A stretch of 64,000 nt of DNA, taken from Lachnospiraceae bacterium. GTDB taxonomy: Bacteria; Bacillota; Clostridia; Lachnospirales; Lachnospiraceae. This document shows positions 1 through 7,979 of the stretch, in pieces. Where the stretch lies: contig CAJTEY010000007.1 in the NCBI GenBank assembly GCA_910575775.1, forward strand, positions 1 through 64,000, written 5' to 3'. The position numbers and the translations under genes were made by a program. The notes under the pieces are model-generated. The model made no database searches. It was given only the letters and a program-made list of their open reading frames with translations, and had not been told where the DNA came from. Each line of letters begins with the position of its first letter. Within the stretch, counting starts at the first letter, position 1.

Positions 1-3000
1 CGCAAATCCTTTCCCGGTATTCTCTGCTTCATTGAAAGAGATACGGTAATTGACTGCGCCCGTTTTATCAATCTCCGGCTCTTTTTGTGGTACTTTTTCC
101 GGCTTTGGCGGATTGCCCCCGGTCAGCGTTTCCACATCGCCCATGACCTGCCGGATAAACGGATCGTTTTCTAAAGCATTTTCGTCTACTAACTGCCCGT
201 CCACAATCCCGGCTTTTTCCAGACCTTCCCGGACAGCCTGCGTGTCAATGTCGGGGAAATCATCTATTTCAGCAGAATCTTTTGATTCTGAAACAGTTCC
301 CGGCTCTGTAACCATATTTTCTGCTTCTTTCCCCTGTAAATCTCCGTTGAGATTTTGGCAGAAAACATCCGCTTCCTCCGGTGTGTCAAATGTTGGCACT
401 GTGCCATCGCCTGTTACATAATAATCCTGTGTTTCGCTGTCCCATACCGCATAAGGCTCTATAAAGGCATCCGAAGTTTCCGTAACCGTAAAGCGTATTG
501 TTTCTTCCTGTTCCGGTTCTTCTGTCAGATTTTCCGGCTCTGCATCCGGGAGAGGTTCTTCCTTCTTTTCTTCTGACTGCTCTGCTTCAGAAACTTCCGC
601 AGCGTGTCCTTCCCTCTGCTGTTTTGGCTCGCTCTCATAACGTGCCGCATACTTCTGAGCCTCCTTCAGCAGAGCATCCATTTCCACCGCTTTTTCCGTA
701 TTGCCGCTTAATGACTGCATCAGGACATAATCAGCGGCTTCTAAAAACAGAGTATCATAGACCGCCTTGCCCTCTAACCTCCTGCTGTCATCCTCAATGG
801 CAACCGCCCCGGTATCCTCGTTCCAGCCGACCACATCTTTCATAGAAAGCGCACCGCAGATTTTAACCACAGCGGACATCTCCGCAAGCCTTTCCATCAG
901 CGCTTTTTCATTGTCGCTGGCTTTATTTTCCGGTTCGGGACTTTGGGATTTTTCCCCGGAAATTTCCGCTTCCTGTTCCGGTACAGCAATTTTTTCCGGC
1001 TCCCTGTCACGCTCTATGTACCGCCTTGTCTGGTTTGTAAAACCGTCCAGCACAGCCGGGTGGGACGTGACGAGGTAATCCCTGGTCTGCCAGTCAGCGG
1101 AAGGGACAAGGCTTTTTGCCCACTCCTTATTGTCGGGGGAAAACCGCCCGTCATGGGATAAGTGCATGATTGTGTTTGCAAGGACGATTTCCACACGTTC
1201 CTTCCCATACTGCCGGATAACGCCCTCTGCAGTATCCCCCGGAAGGGTGTAACCGTCAAATTTCTCCGCAATCGCTTTTTCTATGGCATCTTTACATTCT
1301 ACCCGGACACCATGCTCCAGCTTTTCCTGCTCCCGGCGCATGGCTTCCTCCGCCTGCTCTTTTTTGTACTGTGCAAAGGCTTCCTTGCCCTTCGGCGTAA
1401 GGTATTTATCCGCATTGACAAGCTCCCTGATGCGCTTCTCCACCACGTTCCATTTTAAAAGCACTTTTGCGTATGGATCGCCTATCCTGCCTTTCCCCAG
1501 TTTGATTCCTTTGGAATCGTGCCATTCATCGCTCCGGTCTGAACCGATTAAGGCGGGAGCGCCGCCGCCCGTCCCGTATTCATTTTTAAGGAAAGCAATA
1601 TTTTCTTTCTTATCATGCCCTTCCATAAAATACTCATAGATACGGAACTGCCCATGATGATAGTTGCTGCCGCCTGTCAGACGCTCATCTATCTCATCCT
1701 GTGTAATAAAATCCTCATGCAGCACCTCCATGCTGTCCTGTACCGGGTATTCCGTTTTCTCTGTACTTAAATCCGCAATCTCTGAAAGCAGATGCTCCGG
1801 CTTTTTCACATACCGCCACCTGATCTGCTTTTCCCCGGCTTCAATCTGCTCTTTTGCGTGGGAAAGCTCCCCGGCGATGACATCGCGCCCCTCCTGTGTG
1901 GATAAAAGCTCGCACAGGATTGTCATGCTCTCCGGGTGGTTGTGGCTTTTAATCGGTATGCTCTCTGGCGCTTCCCCGATACCGTCCCAAAAGAAATTGA
2001 ACAGGTCATTTGACACCCTCTGACGTTCCACCGCATCCACAAGGAACACTTCATTTGCGCCCATGTAAGAGCCATTCTCCACCATAGAACGGACAACGCC
2101 CTCTATTTCCTGCCATCCCATCACCGCAACCGGGTTTTCCTTTGCGGACATCCCGTAGCCGACGCTCATGCCGGATTCATTGAACCAGACGGAAATGGGA
2201 TTGCTGCCAAAATCAAAGCCTTTCCCCGTAGTTCGGTACTCATTTTTCAGAAACTCCGCCATTTCCTCCGGCGTTTTGCCCTGCTGGTACTTGGCATAAA
2301 TGCGGCTCCTGCTGTTATCCCGTCCGCCCCCTGTGCGTAAAATGGCTTCAAGCTGCTCCTTTGGCAGAGAAAAAGCGGCGGGCATGATATATTTCTCTCC
2401 TGCCTGCGCCGCTTCTATCGTGCCGATCTGTTCCTCTATCGTGGGGAATAAACTAAGCTGCTGGTAACTTTGCGTTTCCTTCGGTTCTTCCCATTGCGGA
2501 ATCTGCCCCTCTTTCAGATATTCGCCTTTTTCCATGTAAAGGGCGATGCTGTCCCTCACAGTTTCCCATGATACAGTTGCCTCCGCTGTCCGGTTTAAAT
2601 AGCTCCCCTTCCAGACCGTCAGACCGTTTTCGTCCGCCCTATACCCGGCTCTTTCCTCCCCTACATAAAACTCGGTAAATTCCTTATGCCTGTAACTGTT
2701 TTTGATATATTCCGTCTGTTTATCCTTATCCGGCTCGAAAAGCATTACCCCGGCAATATCCGGGCATTTATGCACCATAAATTCATCAAACTGCAAGATG
2801 CCTTTCTCTATTCCGGACAAAGAAAGACCGGGCAATGGTTCTCCACTGTCCGGCTCTGGTAAATCCTTATTTTCAGTTTTTTCAGTCGCTCCTTCACTTA
2901 CAGGCTGTATACCAGTTCCCTCAGTACGATTTCCTCCGCCGAGTGCCTGATGCTGTTCATCTTCTGAACCCAAAGCATCTGGTTCTCCGCCTTGAGTTTT

Positions 3001-4158
3001 TCCGTCACTCCCTCCTGCTTCATCATCTGCCCGGTCAGCAGTTCCATCCTCTGCTCCGCCTGCTCCTGAATGGTCAGAAGATGCTCTTTCAGCTTCCCTT
3101 TCAGCAGAAGCCCGGTGTAAATCCCCTTCTTGTGTTCCTGTAAGTAATTCTTCCTCATCAGTCCGTATTTCGTCAGTGTCCCCTCCGGCTGTTCGTCCAT
3201 CTTTAACATCGGTATCAGATAATCCCCGTTCTTCTCGTAAGTCAGATTCATTATTCTTTCCCCTTTCCCCGGCGTTCCCGGTCTGTGTGGTAAGTTGTAT
3301 GTCCTCCGTTTTGCTTTCACGCTTTAAAGCATTATAGCGTGTGCCAGAGGTATTTGCAAGTCCTTTTTCGACAAAATTTCTTGATGCTTCCTTTCCGGCG
3401 ATTTCCCTGTCATACGCCCCGATTGCTTTGCCAATCTCCATAAGCACAGGCTTGGATAAATCGGATATGCTGTCACCGATGTGCGACAGTGTTTCTATTG
3501 TATTAAACTCATGGATATAGGGGAACTGGATTTCCTCTGCCAGCTCCGCATCTTCCATGCCGCACCGCTTTAAAACAGTGTAGGCGATGCTGTCCGCCAG
3601 TGTTTCCCGGACACGAACAGCAATATTCAGTTCGTCCAGTTCCTCCAGAAAACTTCCCTCTTTCAGATATTCCATATCCGAAGCAAGCTCCCCATAACAG
3701 TCCTGTGCAATCCGGGAAGCAATCTCCCTGATCCTGTCCGTAAACCCGGCTTCTTTGTCAGTATCCCCGTAAATCCCTTCCAGACGGTTCAGAACCGCTT
3801 CCTGATGTTCCTCCCGCATCTCCCAAAGCTGAGGGAAACGCCCGATGCGCCTTGCCTTATGCACGTCCGATATGTCAAAAACGTACCTCAGTCCGGTGTA
3901 GGGACTCCCTTCTTCGTCAAGAAGTGCAATCCCCTTTGCGCCCTTGTTTACCCAACAGTGCATTTTTTCATTCCATATCTCTATGGAAGCGCAGGCTGTG
4001 GCGTCCGGTCTTTGGGCATAGATAAGGAGCTGGTCTTTGAACGGGTATTTGTAGAGCCTTGATGCTGTGTTCAAATATTTCTTCCAGCTTTCTTCATTTC
4101 TCGTCACCCTCCTTGAAGTTTCTTCGGAGAGTATGGAAATTAAGTCATATTTTCTCAT
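1..4158 (-). CDS. Giant Tn1549-type helicase/methylase-like protein, N-terminal 1386 codons (C-terminus beyond window)
   Basis: Reading from ATG 4158 (GGAGG-type ribosome site 7 nt upstream) the frame stays open to the window edge. The N-terminus (MRKYDLISILSEETSR, then YKYPFKDQLLIYAQRPDATA and IEIWNEKMHCWVNKGAKGIAL, about residues 40-85) matches the N-terminal domain of the very large SNF2-helicase/N12-methylase proteins conserved in Tn1549-like ICEs. Those proteins are thought to handle DNA during transfer. Residues about 300-420 are a charged low-complexity linker which on the same strand also encodes tnpV in another frame. After it come two copies of a segment of the form RTGG..DNSR.RIY.KYQQGKT..E.A.FLKNEY and TGGSN...GQFRIYEYF..GH.KKENIAFLKNEY, then an acidic region. 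The helicase motifs themselves would lie to the left. The family assignment is firm; the enzymatic role is inferred from relatives. Confidence 0.85.
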   Translation of the reverse strand, partial: MRKYDLISILSEETSRRVTRNEESWKKYLNTASRLYKYPFKDQLLIYAQRPDATACASIEIWNEKMHCWVNKGAKGIALLDEEGSPYTGLRYVFDISDVHKARRIGRFPQLWEMREEHQEAVLNRLEGIYGDTDKEAGFTDRIREIASRIAQDCYGELASDMEYLKEGSFLEELDELNIAVRVRETLADSIAYTVLKRCGMEDAELAEEIQFPYIHEFNTIETLSHIGDSISDLSKPVLMEIGKAIGAYDREIAGKEASRNFVEKGLANTSGTRYNALKRESKTEDIQLTTQTGNAGERGKNNESDLREERGLSDTDVKDGRTAGGDTDEIRTDEEELLTGTQEGDLHRASAEREAERASSDHSGAGGAEDGTADRADDEAGGSDGKTQGGEPDALGSEDEQHQALGGGNRTEGTGIQPVSEGATEKTENKDLPEPDSGEPLPGLSLSGIEKGILQFDEFMVHKCPDIAGVMLFEPDKDKQTEYIKNSYRHKEFTEFYVGEERAGYRADENGLTVWKGSYLNRTAEATVSWETVRDSIALYMEKGEYLKEGQIPQWEEPKETQSYQQLSLFPTIEEQIGTIEAAQAGEKYIMPAAFSLPKEQLEAILRTGGGRDNSRSRIYAKYQQGKTPEEMAEFLKNEYRTTGKGFDFGSNPISVWFNESGMSVGYGMSAKENPVAVMGWQEIEGVVRSMVENGSYMGANEVFLVDAVERQRVSNDLFNFFWDGIGEAPESIPIKSHNHPESMTILCELLSTQEGRDVIAGELSHAKEQIEAGEKQIRWRYVKKPEHLLSEIADLSTEKTEYPVQDSMEVLHEDFITQDEIDERLTGGSNYHHGQFRIYEYFMEGHDKKENIAFLKNEYGTGGGAPALIGSDRSDEWHDSKGIKLGKGRIGDPYAKVLLKWNVVEKRIRELVNADKYLTPKGKEAFAQYKKEQAEEAMRREQEKLEHGVRVECKDAIEKAIAEKFDGYTLPGDTAEGVIRQYGKERVEIVLANTIMHLSHDGRFSPDNKEWAKSLVPSADWQTRDYLVTSHPAVLDGFTNQTRRYIERDREPEKIAVPEQEAEISGEKSQSPEPENKASDNEKALMERLAEMSAVVKICGALSMKDVVGWNEDTGAVAIEDDSRRLEGKAVYDTLFLEAADYVLMQSLSGNTEKAVEMDALLKEAQKYAARYESEPKQQREGHAAEVSEAEQSEEKKEEPLPDAEPENLTEEPEQEETIRFTVTETSDAFIEPYAVWDSETQDYYVTGDGTVPTFDTPEEADVFCQNLNGDLQGKEAENMVTEPGTVSESKDSAEIDDFPDIDTQAVREGLEKAGIVDGQLVDENALENDPFIRQVMGDVETLTGGNPPKPEKVPQKEPEIDKTGAVNYRISFNEAENTGKGFA
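2898..3251 (-). CDS. tnpV: TnpV family protein, nested in the helicase-type gene in another frame
   Basis: A 117-aa frame starting MNLTYEKNGDYLIPML and containing EGTLTKYGLMRKNYLQEHKK, then LKAENQMLWVQKMNSIR near the C-terminus, which are hallmarks of the transposon-encoded TnpV family. The frame is shifted by one base from the giant gene that runs through the same DNA, and both frames are open across the whole stretch. ATG 3251 is preceded by a GGGGAAAGAA stretch that could serve as a ribosome site. The frame is open further upstream to 3320, but the family starts near MNLTYEKNG. TnpV has no established function; it is common on Clostridia ICEs and IMEs. Whether it is translated here cannot be seen from sequence alone. 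Confidence 0.6.
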   Translation of the reverse strand: MNLTYEKNGDYLIPMLKMDEQPEGTLTKYGLMRKNYLQEHKKGIYTGLLLKGKLKEHLLTIQEQAEQRMELLTGQMMKQEGVTEKLKAENQMLWVQKMNSIRHSAEEIVLRELVYSL

Positions 4159-4196
4159 GGCAATCCTCCATTTCCTGTTTATTGTTTTTGGGCAAT

Positions 4197-4236
4197 ATAA
4201 AAGGTGGCTATGGTTCGTTCATAAGCCATTGCCACC
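4197..4236 (-). terminator. Terminator/attenuator hairpin in the leader of the helicase-type gene
   Basis: On the minus strand an 11-bp stem (GGTGGCAATGG with CCATAGCCACC, one central mismatch) with a 12-nt loop is followed at once by TTTTATATT. It lies 40 nt before the start codon of the giant gene and has the form of an intrinsic terminator. The stop codon and Trp codons of the small leader frame lie in it or at its edge, which suggests regulated readthrough rather than a plain end. Confidence 0.6.
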
Positions 4237-4258
4237 AGTGACGGTAAACTTTATTCAA
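4208..4258 (-). CDS. Putative 16-aa Trp-rich leader peptide
   Basis: A TTG-initiated frame, MNKVYRHWWQWLMNEP then TAG, follows an AAAGGAG ribosome site at 10 nt spacing. Three of its codons are Trp (TGG TGG CAA TGG), placed at the 5' arm of a terminator-like hairpin, and its stop codon lies in the 3' arm. This is the layout of a transcription attenuator in which a ribosome on the leader keeps the hairpin from folding. Leader-peptide attenuation is known in Tn916 upstream of tet(M), but this peptide is not one I recognise. It may also be a chance frame. Confidence 0.4.
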   Translation of the reverse strand: MNKVYRHWWQWLMNEP

Positions 4259-4293
4259 TTTTTGTATGCTCCTTTCCTCGGATTTTTAATATA

Positions 4294-4324
4294 AGAAAAG
4301 CACCTAAGATTTCTCCTAAGTGCT
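4294..4324 (-). terminator. Intrinsic terminator downstream of the cargo nuclease-like gene
   Basis: On the minus strand AGCACTTAGGA pairs with TCTTAGGTGCT (two G-U pairs) over a short loop and is followed by TTTTCTT. It lies 37 nt after the stop codon of the 423-aa gene, so that gene ends its own transcript before the ICE helicase-type gene. Confidence 0.65.
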
Positions 4325-4360
4325 ACTCCAAATATAATATTCAATATAAAACAAACATCT

Positions 4361-5632
4361 TTATTGCTTAATGTATAAATCATATACCATTACATTAATC
4401 GTCAATGTATCTTTTGAATCAGACTCCTTAGAAAAAATACCTTGCCACTGGTTATGTTCAAGTCGAATGATATTTTTACACCTATCTGATGCGTTCAAAG
4501 CCTGATCTATGCTATCAAGCAGCGATTCAAAATCTTTATTTTCCTTATTAAAAATTATAAGTGATGTTTTTGTTTCTCTCCAAGTTGTATAACTGCATAG
4601 CTGGTCTATTGCTTCAACAAATTTTTTACTGCCATGCCAAATTTTACATTCAGCTACATATGCTGCCTTATTATCAAATGGAATATAGATGTCAGTTTTT
4701 CCAATTTTGTTAAAAGTTTCCCCTGAAGCTGTACCCTGATAATGTGTGTTCAAGTTTGATAAAATAATATCTCTCAATTCTTCTTCCAACAACTTACTAA
4801 AAGTACGAGCAGTTTTTTCCATAGATACACACGCTAATGAAATAATACTCTTTATATTTTCGTAATGCGCATCGGAAATCTCATAATTTTTCTCAGGCTC
4901 TTTCTTATTTGGAAAAGATATTTCTTTTTTCTTCTTTGCTTTTTTTAAAATAACAGGCTTTGTGTTGGGTGCATTAGCATTCAGCTTTAATGGCAATTCC
5001 AATCTTTCTCTCATTTGTAAATAATCATTTGCTTTTTGTAACCTTGTTTCCAAATATTTGTTTACAATATTTGACAAACCGTTATTATAGCTTCTCACTT
5101 CCTGATTTATCGTTTCTATTGTCTTAAAATATGTATCTATTTCACGCTGAAACCCCTTTTGAACAATCTCATTACTATTCTCACTTCTTTGCAATTCACT
5201 CTTTGCGTACTCCAGAGAAAATATAATTTTCCCATAATCATCGTCAGTTGGTGCTATTACTCTGTCAACTGGAAAACTTTGCCTATAAAAAGTTGACGGT
5301 CTTAAATCCAATAAATCTTTATCGCCATCAAAAGGAATTGTAAAAGTAATTTTATAGCCATCTAACATATGATACTGAGAACCAAATTCACTATATCCGG
5401 GGCGATAGAACTGATTATATCTTTGTAATTTTGTTTCGGTAAGCTCTTTCGTTATGTTTTCCGTAAATATCTGAATTTCTTCAATTTGATACTTTGCGAA
5501 ATAATACTCTGTCAAATCCCCCAAATCGGTGTTACATATTTCTGTATTTGTCAAATTATTTATTTCATTTCTAATATTATCAGATATAGCCCTAAACCAT
5601 GATGTTGTTTCCCCTTTTTCAAATAAGTTCAT
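4361..5632 (-). CDS. Cargo protein with C-terminal PD-(D/E)XK nuclease-like domain, family not recognised
   Basis: This 423-aa protein has no signal peptide or membrane segment. The first 220 residues are rich in Asn, Ile, Glu and Tyr and probably helical in their second part. A Lys-rich linker (KKAKKKKEISFPNKK) follows at about 235-250. The C-terminal domain, about 260-420, shows a restriction-enzyme-like pattern: Glu in LLEEELRD, Asp in GKTDIYIPF, then AECKIWHG (E-x-K) and a Gln in AIDQLCSY. It would be expected to cut nucleic acid, but no substrate can be read from sequence. The gene is clearly richer in A+T than the ICE backbone, has its own sigma-A type promoter and is bracketed by terminators, so it looks like an acquired single-gene cargo. 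A role in defence against phages or rival elements is inference only. Confidence 0.65.
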   Translation of the reverse strand: MNLFEKGETTSWFRAISDNIRNEINNLTNTEICNTDLGDLTEYYFAKYQIEEIQIFTENITKELTETKLQRYNQFYRPGYSEFGSQYHMLDGYKITFTIPFDGDKDLLDLRPSTFYRQSFPVDRVIAPTDDDYGKIIFSLEYAKSELQRSENSNEIVQKGFQREIDTYFKTIETINQEVRSYNNGLSNIVNKYLETRLQKANDYLQMRERLELPLKLNANAPNTKPVILKKAKKKKEISFPNKKEPEKNYEISDAHYENIKSIISLACVSMEKTARTFSKLLEEELRDIILSNLNTHYQGTASGETFNKIGKTDIYIPFDNKAAYVAECKIWHGSKKFVEAIDQLCSYTTWRETKTSLIIFNKENKDFESLLDSIDQALNASDRCKNIIRLEHNQWQGIFSKESDSKDTLTINVMVYDLYIKQ

Positions 5633-5675
5633 CTTTCATAATCTCCCTACTTCATAATAGCACAACCTTTCTCTA

Positions 5676-5704
5676 ATTATATCCTTTAACCACATAAATC
5701 TCAA
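5676..5704 (-). promoter_or_regulatory. Sigma-A type promoter of the cargo gene
   Basis: On the minus strand TTGAGA (5704-5699) and a perfect TATAAT (5681-5676) are separated by 17 bp, the consensus layout. The -10 box lies about 45 nt before the ATG at 5632. Confidence 0.75.
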
Positions 5705-5712
5705 CTACTTCT

Positions 5713-5757
5713 AAATAGACTGCAAAACACTTTTAAATGCTTTACAGTCTATTTTTA
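5713..5757. terminator. Bidirectional terminator between the HTH gene and the cargo gene
   Basis: AAATAGACTG (5713-5722) pairs with CAGTCTATTT (5745-5754), followed by T residues on the plus strand and by A/T on the minus strand. It should stop readthrough from the ICE operon into the cargo gene. Confidence 0.65.
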
Positions 5758-5777
5758 TCAACTATATTAAATTTTCA

Positions 5778-6113
5778 TTATTCATAAAAGCCATGTTCCT
5801 CAATGCCTTTTTCCAGAATGGTATGTATCAGTTCCTCCAGCTCCACACCGTTTATCTCGCTGACCACGATCAGCTTTGCAAGGGTATCTTTCTGTACGGA
5901 TATGGCATACTGTTCCTCATCGGCACGAAGTTCATGGACGCAGATGCCAAGTCCGTCCGCAATCCTGCATACCACGCCAAGCTCCGGCTCCCTGATGCCC
6001 GCCAGAATATCCATGATTATCCTCTCCGGCACTCCCGACATTCTGGAAAGCTCGATAATGCTGATTTCTTCCTCTTTCATCACGTTTAATAACTTATCCC
6101 CGGTTGTAAACAT
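5778..6113 (-). CDS. Helix-turn-helix regulator of the ICE
   Basis: A 111-aa protein starting MFTTGDKLLNVMKEEE, with an AGGGAGG ribosome site 9 nt upstream. Residues about 8-60 form an XRE-type helix-turn-helix (ISIIELSRMSGVPERIIMDILAGIREPELGVVCRIADGLGICVHEL). The C-terminal half (VQKDTLAKLIVVSEINGVELEELIHTILEKGIEE) may serve for dimerisation. It follows topB at 13 nt and so was part of the backbone operon. The frame is open further upstream, but no better start or ribosome site is present. The target promoter is unknown. Confidence 0.75.
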   Translation of the reverse strand: MFTTGDKLLNVMKEEEISIIELSRMSGVPERIIMDILAGIREPELGVVCRIADGLGICVHELRADEEQYAISVQKDTLAKLIVVSEINGVELEELIHTILEKGIEEHGFYE

Positions 6114-6126
6114 CTTTCTTCCTCCC

Positions 6127-7941
6127 TTATTTCTTCTTCCCGCCAGAAGTTTTCTTTTTCGGAAACTCCATGACAAACTTAAACTGTACCCCGCTTTTTT
6201 CTGCCCCGTCTTTGGTGTAATGGTATTCTTCCATCCCACTCGGAATGATATAAGCATCATAGGGCTTGCCCGCCTTGCTCTTTAACCCTTTTAACAGGAT
6301 TTTCTTTCCGGCAAGCATATCCTTCACCTGTGCATCGGTAAGGGCAGCACCCATTACCCGGCTCACGTTCATACCGCATTTTTTCACGCAGTAAGCGCCG
6401 AATTTTCCTTTTACCACCTGACCGCCGCAGTTCGGGCATACCCCAAGAGCCGCCTGCTCCTGTGCGAACATCTTTTTCTGTTCGTCACTGACCTCATGGT
6501 AGGTATGTATCAGTTCCGACACCATGTTTTCAATGTCCGCCATGAAGTCCTCCATAGGAAGCTCCCCTTTCGCTACCAGTGTCAGGGCATTTTCCCAATC
6601 GGCGGTAAGTTTCGGGGACTTCACCACATCCGGCAGCACCGTAATCAGCTTCATTCCGTCCTCTGTTGGTATGATCTGCTTCTTCTCACGCTTCACAAAC
6701 CCGTCCCTGACTAACTTCTCAATGATGTCCGCCCTTGTCGCAGGCGTACCCAAGCCTTTTCGTTCCACGTCATCGCCCATATCTTCCGCCCCGGCACGTT
6801 CCATTGCCGATAATAATAAATCTTCCGTAAAGTGCTTCGGCGACGAAGTGAAATGCTCGCTGACTTTCGTCTGCACACCGTCAAATGCCTGTCCCTCCGA
6901 CAGTTCCGGCAGCTTCTTTTCCTCTTTTTCTTCCTCCTGATTCCCGGAGATTTTAAAGGAACGCTTAAAGGCATCCTCAAAGGACTTCCACCCGTTATGC
7001 GTGACGGACTTCCCGGAAACCGCAAAAGTATGTCCATTGCAGGAAAACTCCGCCTTTACCGTTTCATACAGATGTTTCTCCCCGGTGGCGCATAACAGGC
7101 GGTTCGCAACCAAAGACAGGATTTTACGCTCCGTTTCCGGCAGTGCCGCAAGGTCAGCTTTCGCTATCTCCATTGTGGGGATAATGGCGTGGTGGTCTGT
7201 CACCTTTTTACTGTTCAGAATCCGCTTTATGTCTGGTCTGGAAACCTTGTTTTCCTCAAACATCAGGGAACTGAACACTGCTTCAATCACGCCCTCTGCG
7301 GTCTGCCCCATGTCATCGGATAAGAACTGGCTGTCCGTCCTCGGATATGTGGCTAACTTTTTCTCATAAAGGCTCTGTGTGTACTCTAAGGTCTGCTTTG
7401 CGGTAAATCCAAACAAGCGGTTCGCATCCCTCTGGAGCGTGGTAAGGTCATAGAGCTTCGGCGGCATAACCGTTTTTTCCTCTTTCACAACGGACGTGGT
7501 AAGAGCCTGCCCGTTTTGGCAACCCCCCGCAATCTCATCCGCTTCATTTTTATCATCAATACGCCCGGTGGCGGCATCCATCCCGTCCATCAGAATATGT
7601 GCCATGTAATATTTTTCCTTCTGGAAATTCATAATCTTTGCTTCCCGGTCTACTAACATCGCAAGGGTGGGTGTCTGCACCCGCCCCACCTTTAAAACCT
7701 TTCCGCCATATAAAACCGTAAACAGCCTTGTACCGTTGATGCCCACAAGCCAGTCCGCTTCCTGCCTGCACAGTGCGGAATGGTACAGGTTGTCATAATC
7801 GCTCCCCGGCTGTAAATTTTCAAGCCCTTCACGAATGGCGCTTTCCTCCATTGAGGAAATCCACAGGCGTTTGATCGGCTTGTCACAGCCTGCCATTTCA
7901 TACACAAGGCGGAAGATAAGCTCTCCCTCCCGTCCGGCGTC
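6127..7941 (-). pseudogene. topB: DNA topoisomerase III, C-terminal 604 codons, split by IME1
   Basis: The frame opens at the IME1 border with DAGREGELIFRLVYEMAG, the second TOPRIM motif, then has the topoisomerase IA core. The catalytic Tyr lies in KLATYPRTDSQFL, and the C-terminus has a CPNCGG...C...C zinc-ribbon-like segment and a basic tail ending KKKTSGGKKK. The missing N-terminus is at 15834-16139. Joining the two at the GA dinucleotide gives one 706-aa protein, the expected size for ICE-borne topoisomerase III. An internal start (GTG 7905) could yield a 592-aa fragment, but without the N-terminal TOPRIM glutamate it should not cleave DNA. The gene is probably restored when IME1 excises. 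Confidence 0.92.
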
Positions 7942-7952
7942 TGTTGAATAGT
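7940..7952. repeat. IME1 left end: core TC/GA dinucleotide and terminal inverted repeat
   Basis: Core TC at 7940-7941 (GA on the coding strand), then TGTTGAATAGT. It is the inverted partner of the right end at 15821-15833. Confidence 0.85.
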
Positions 7953-7979
7953 TGGAATAGGTGACTTAGAAAATATCCA

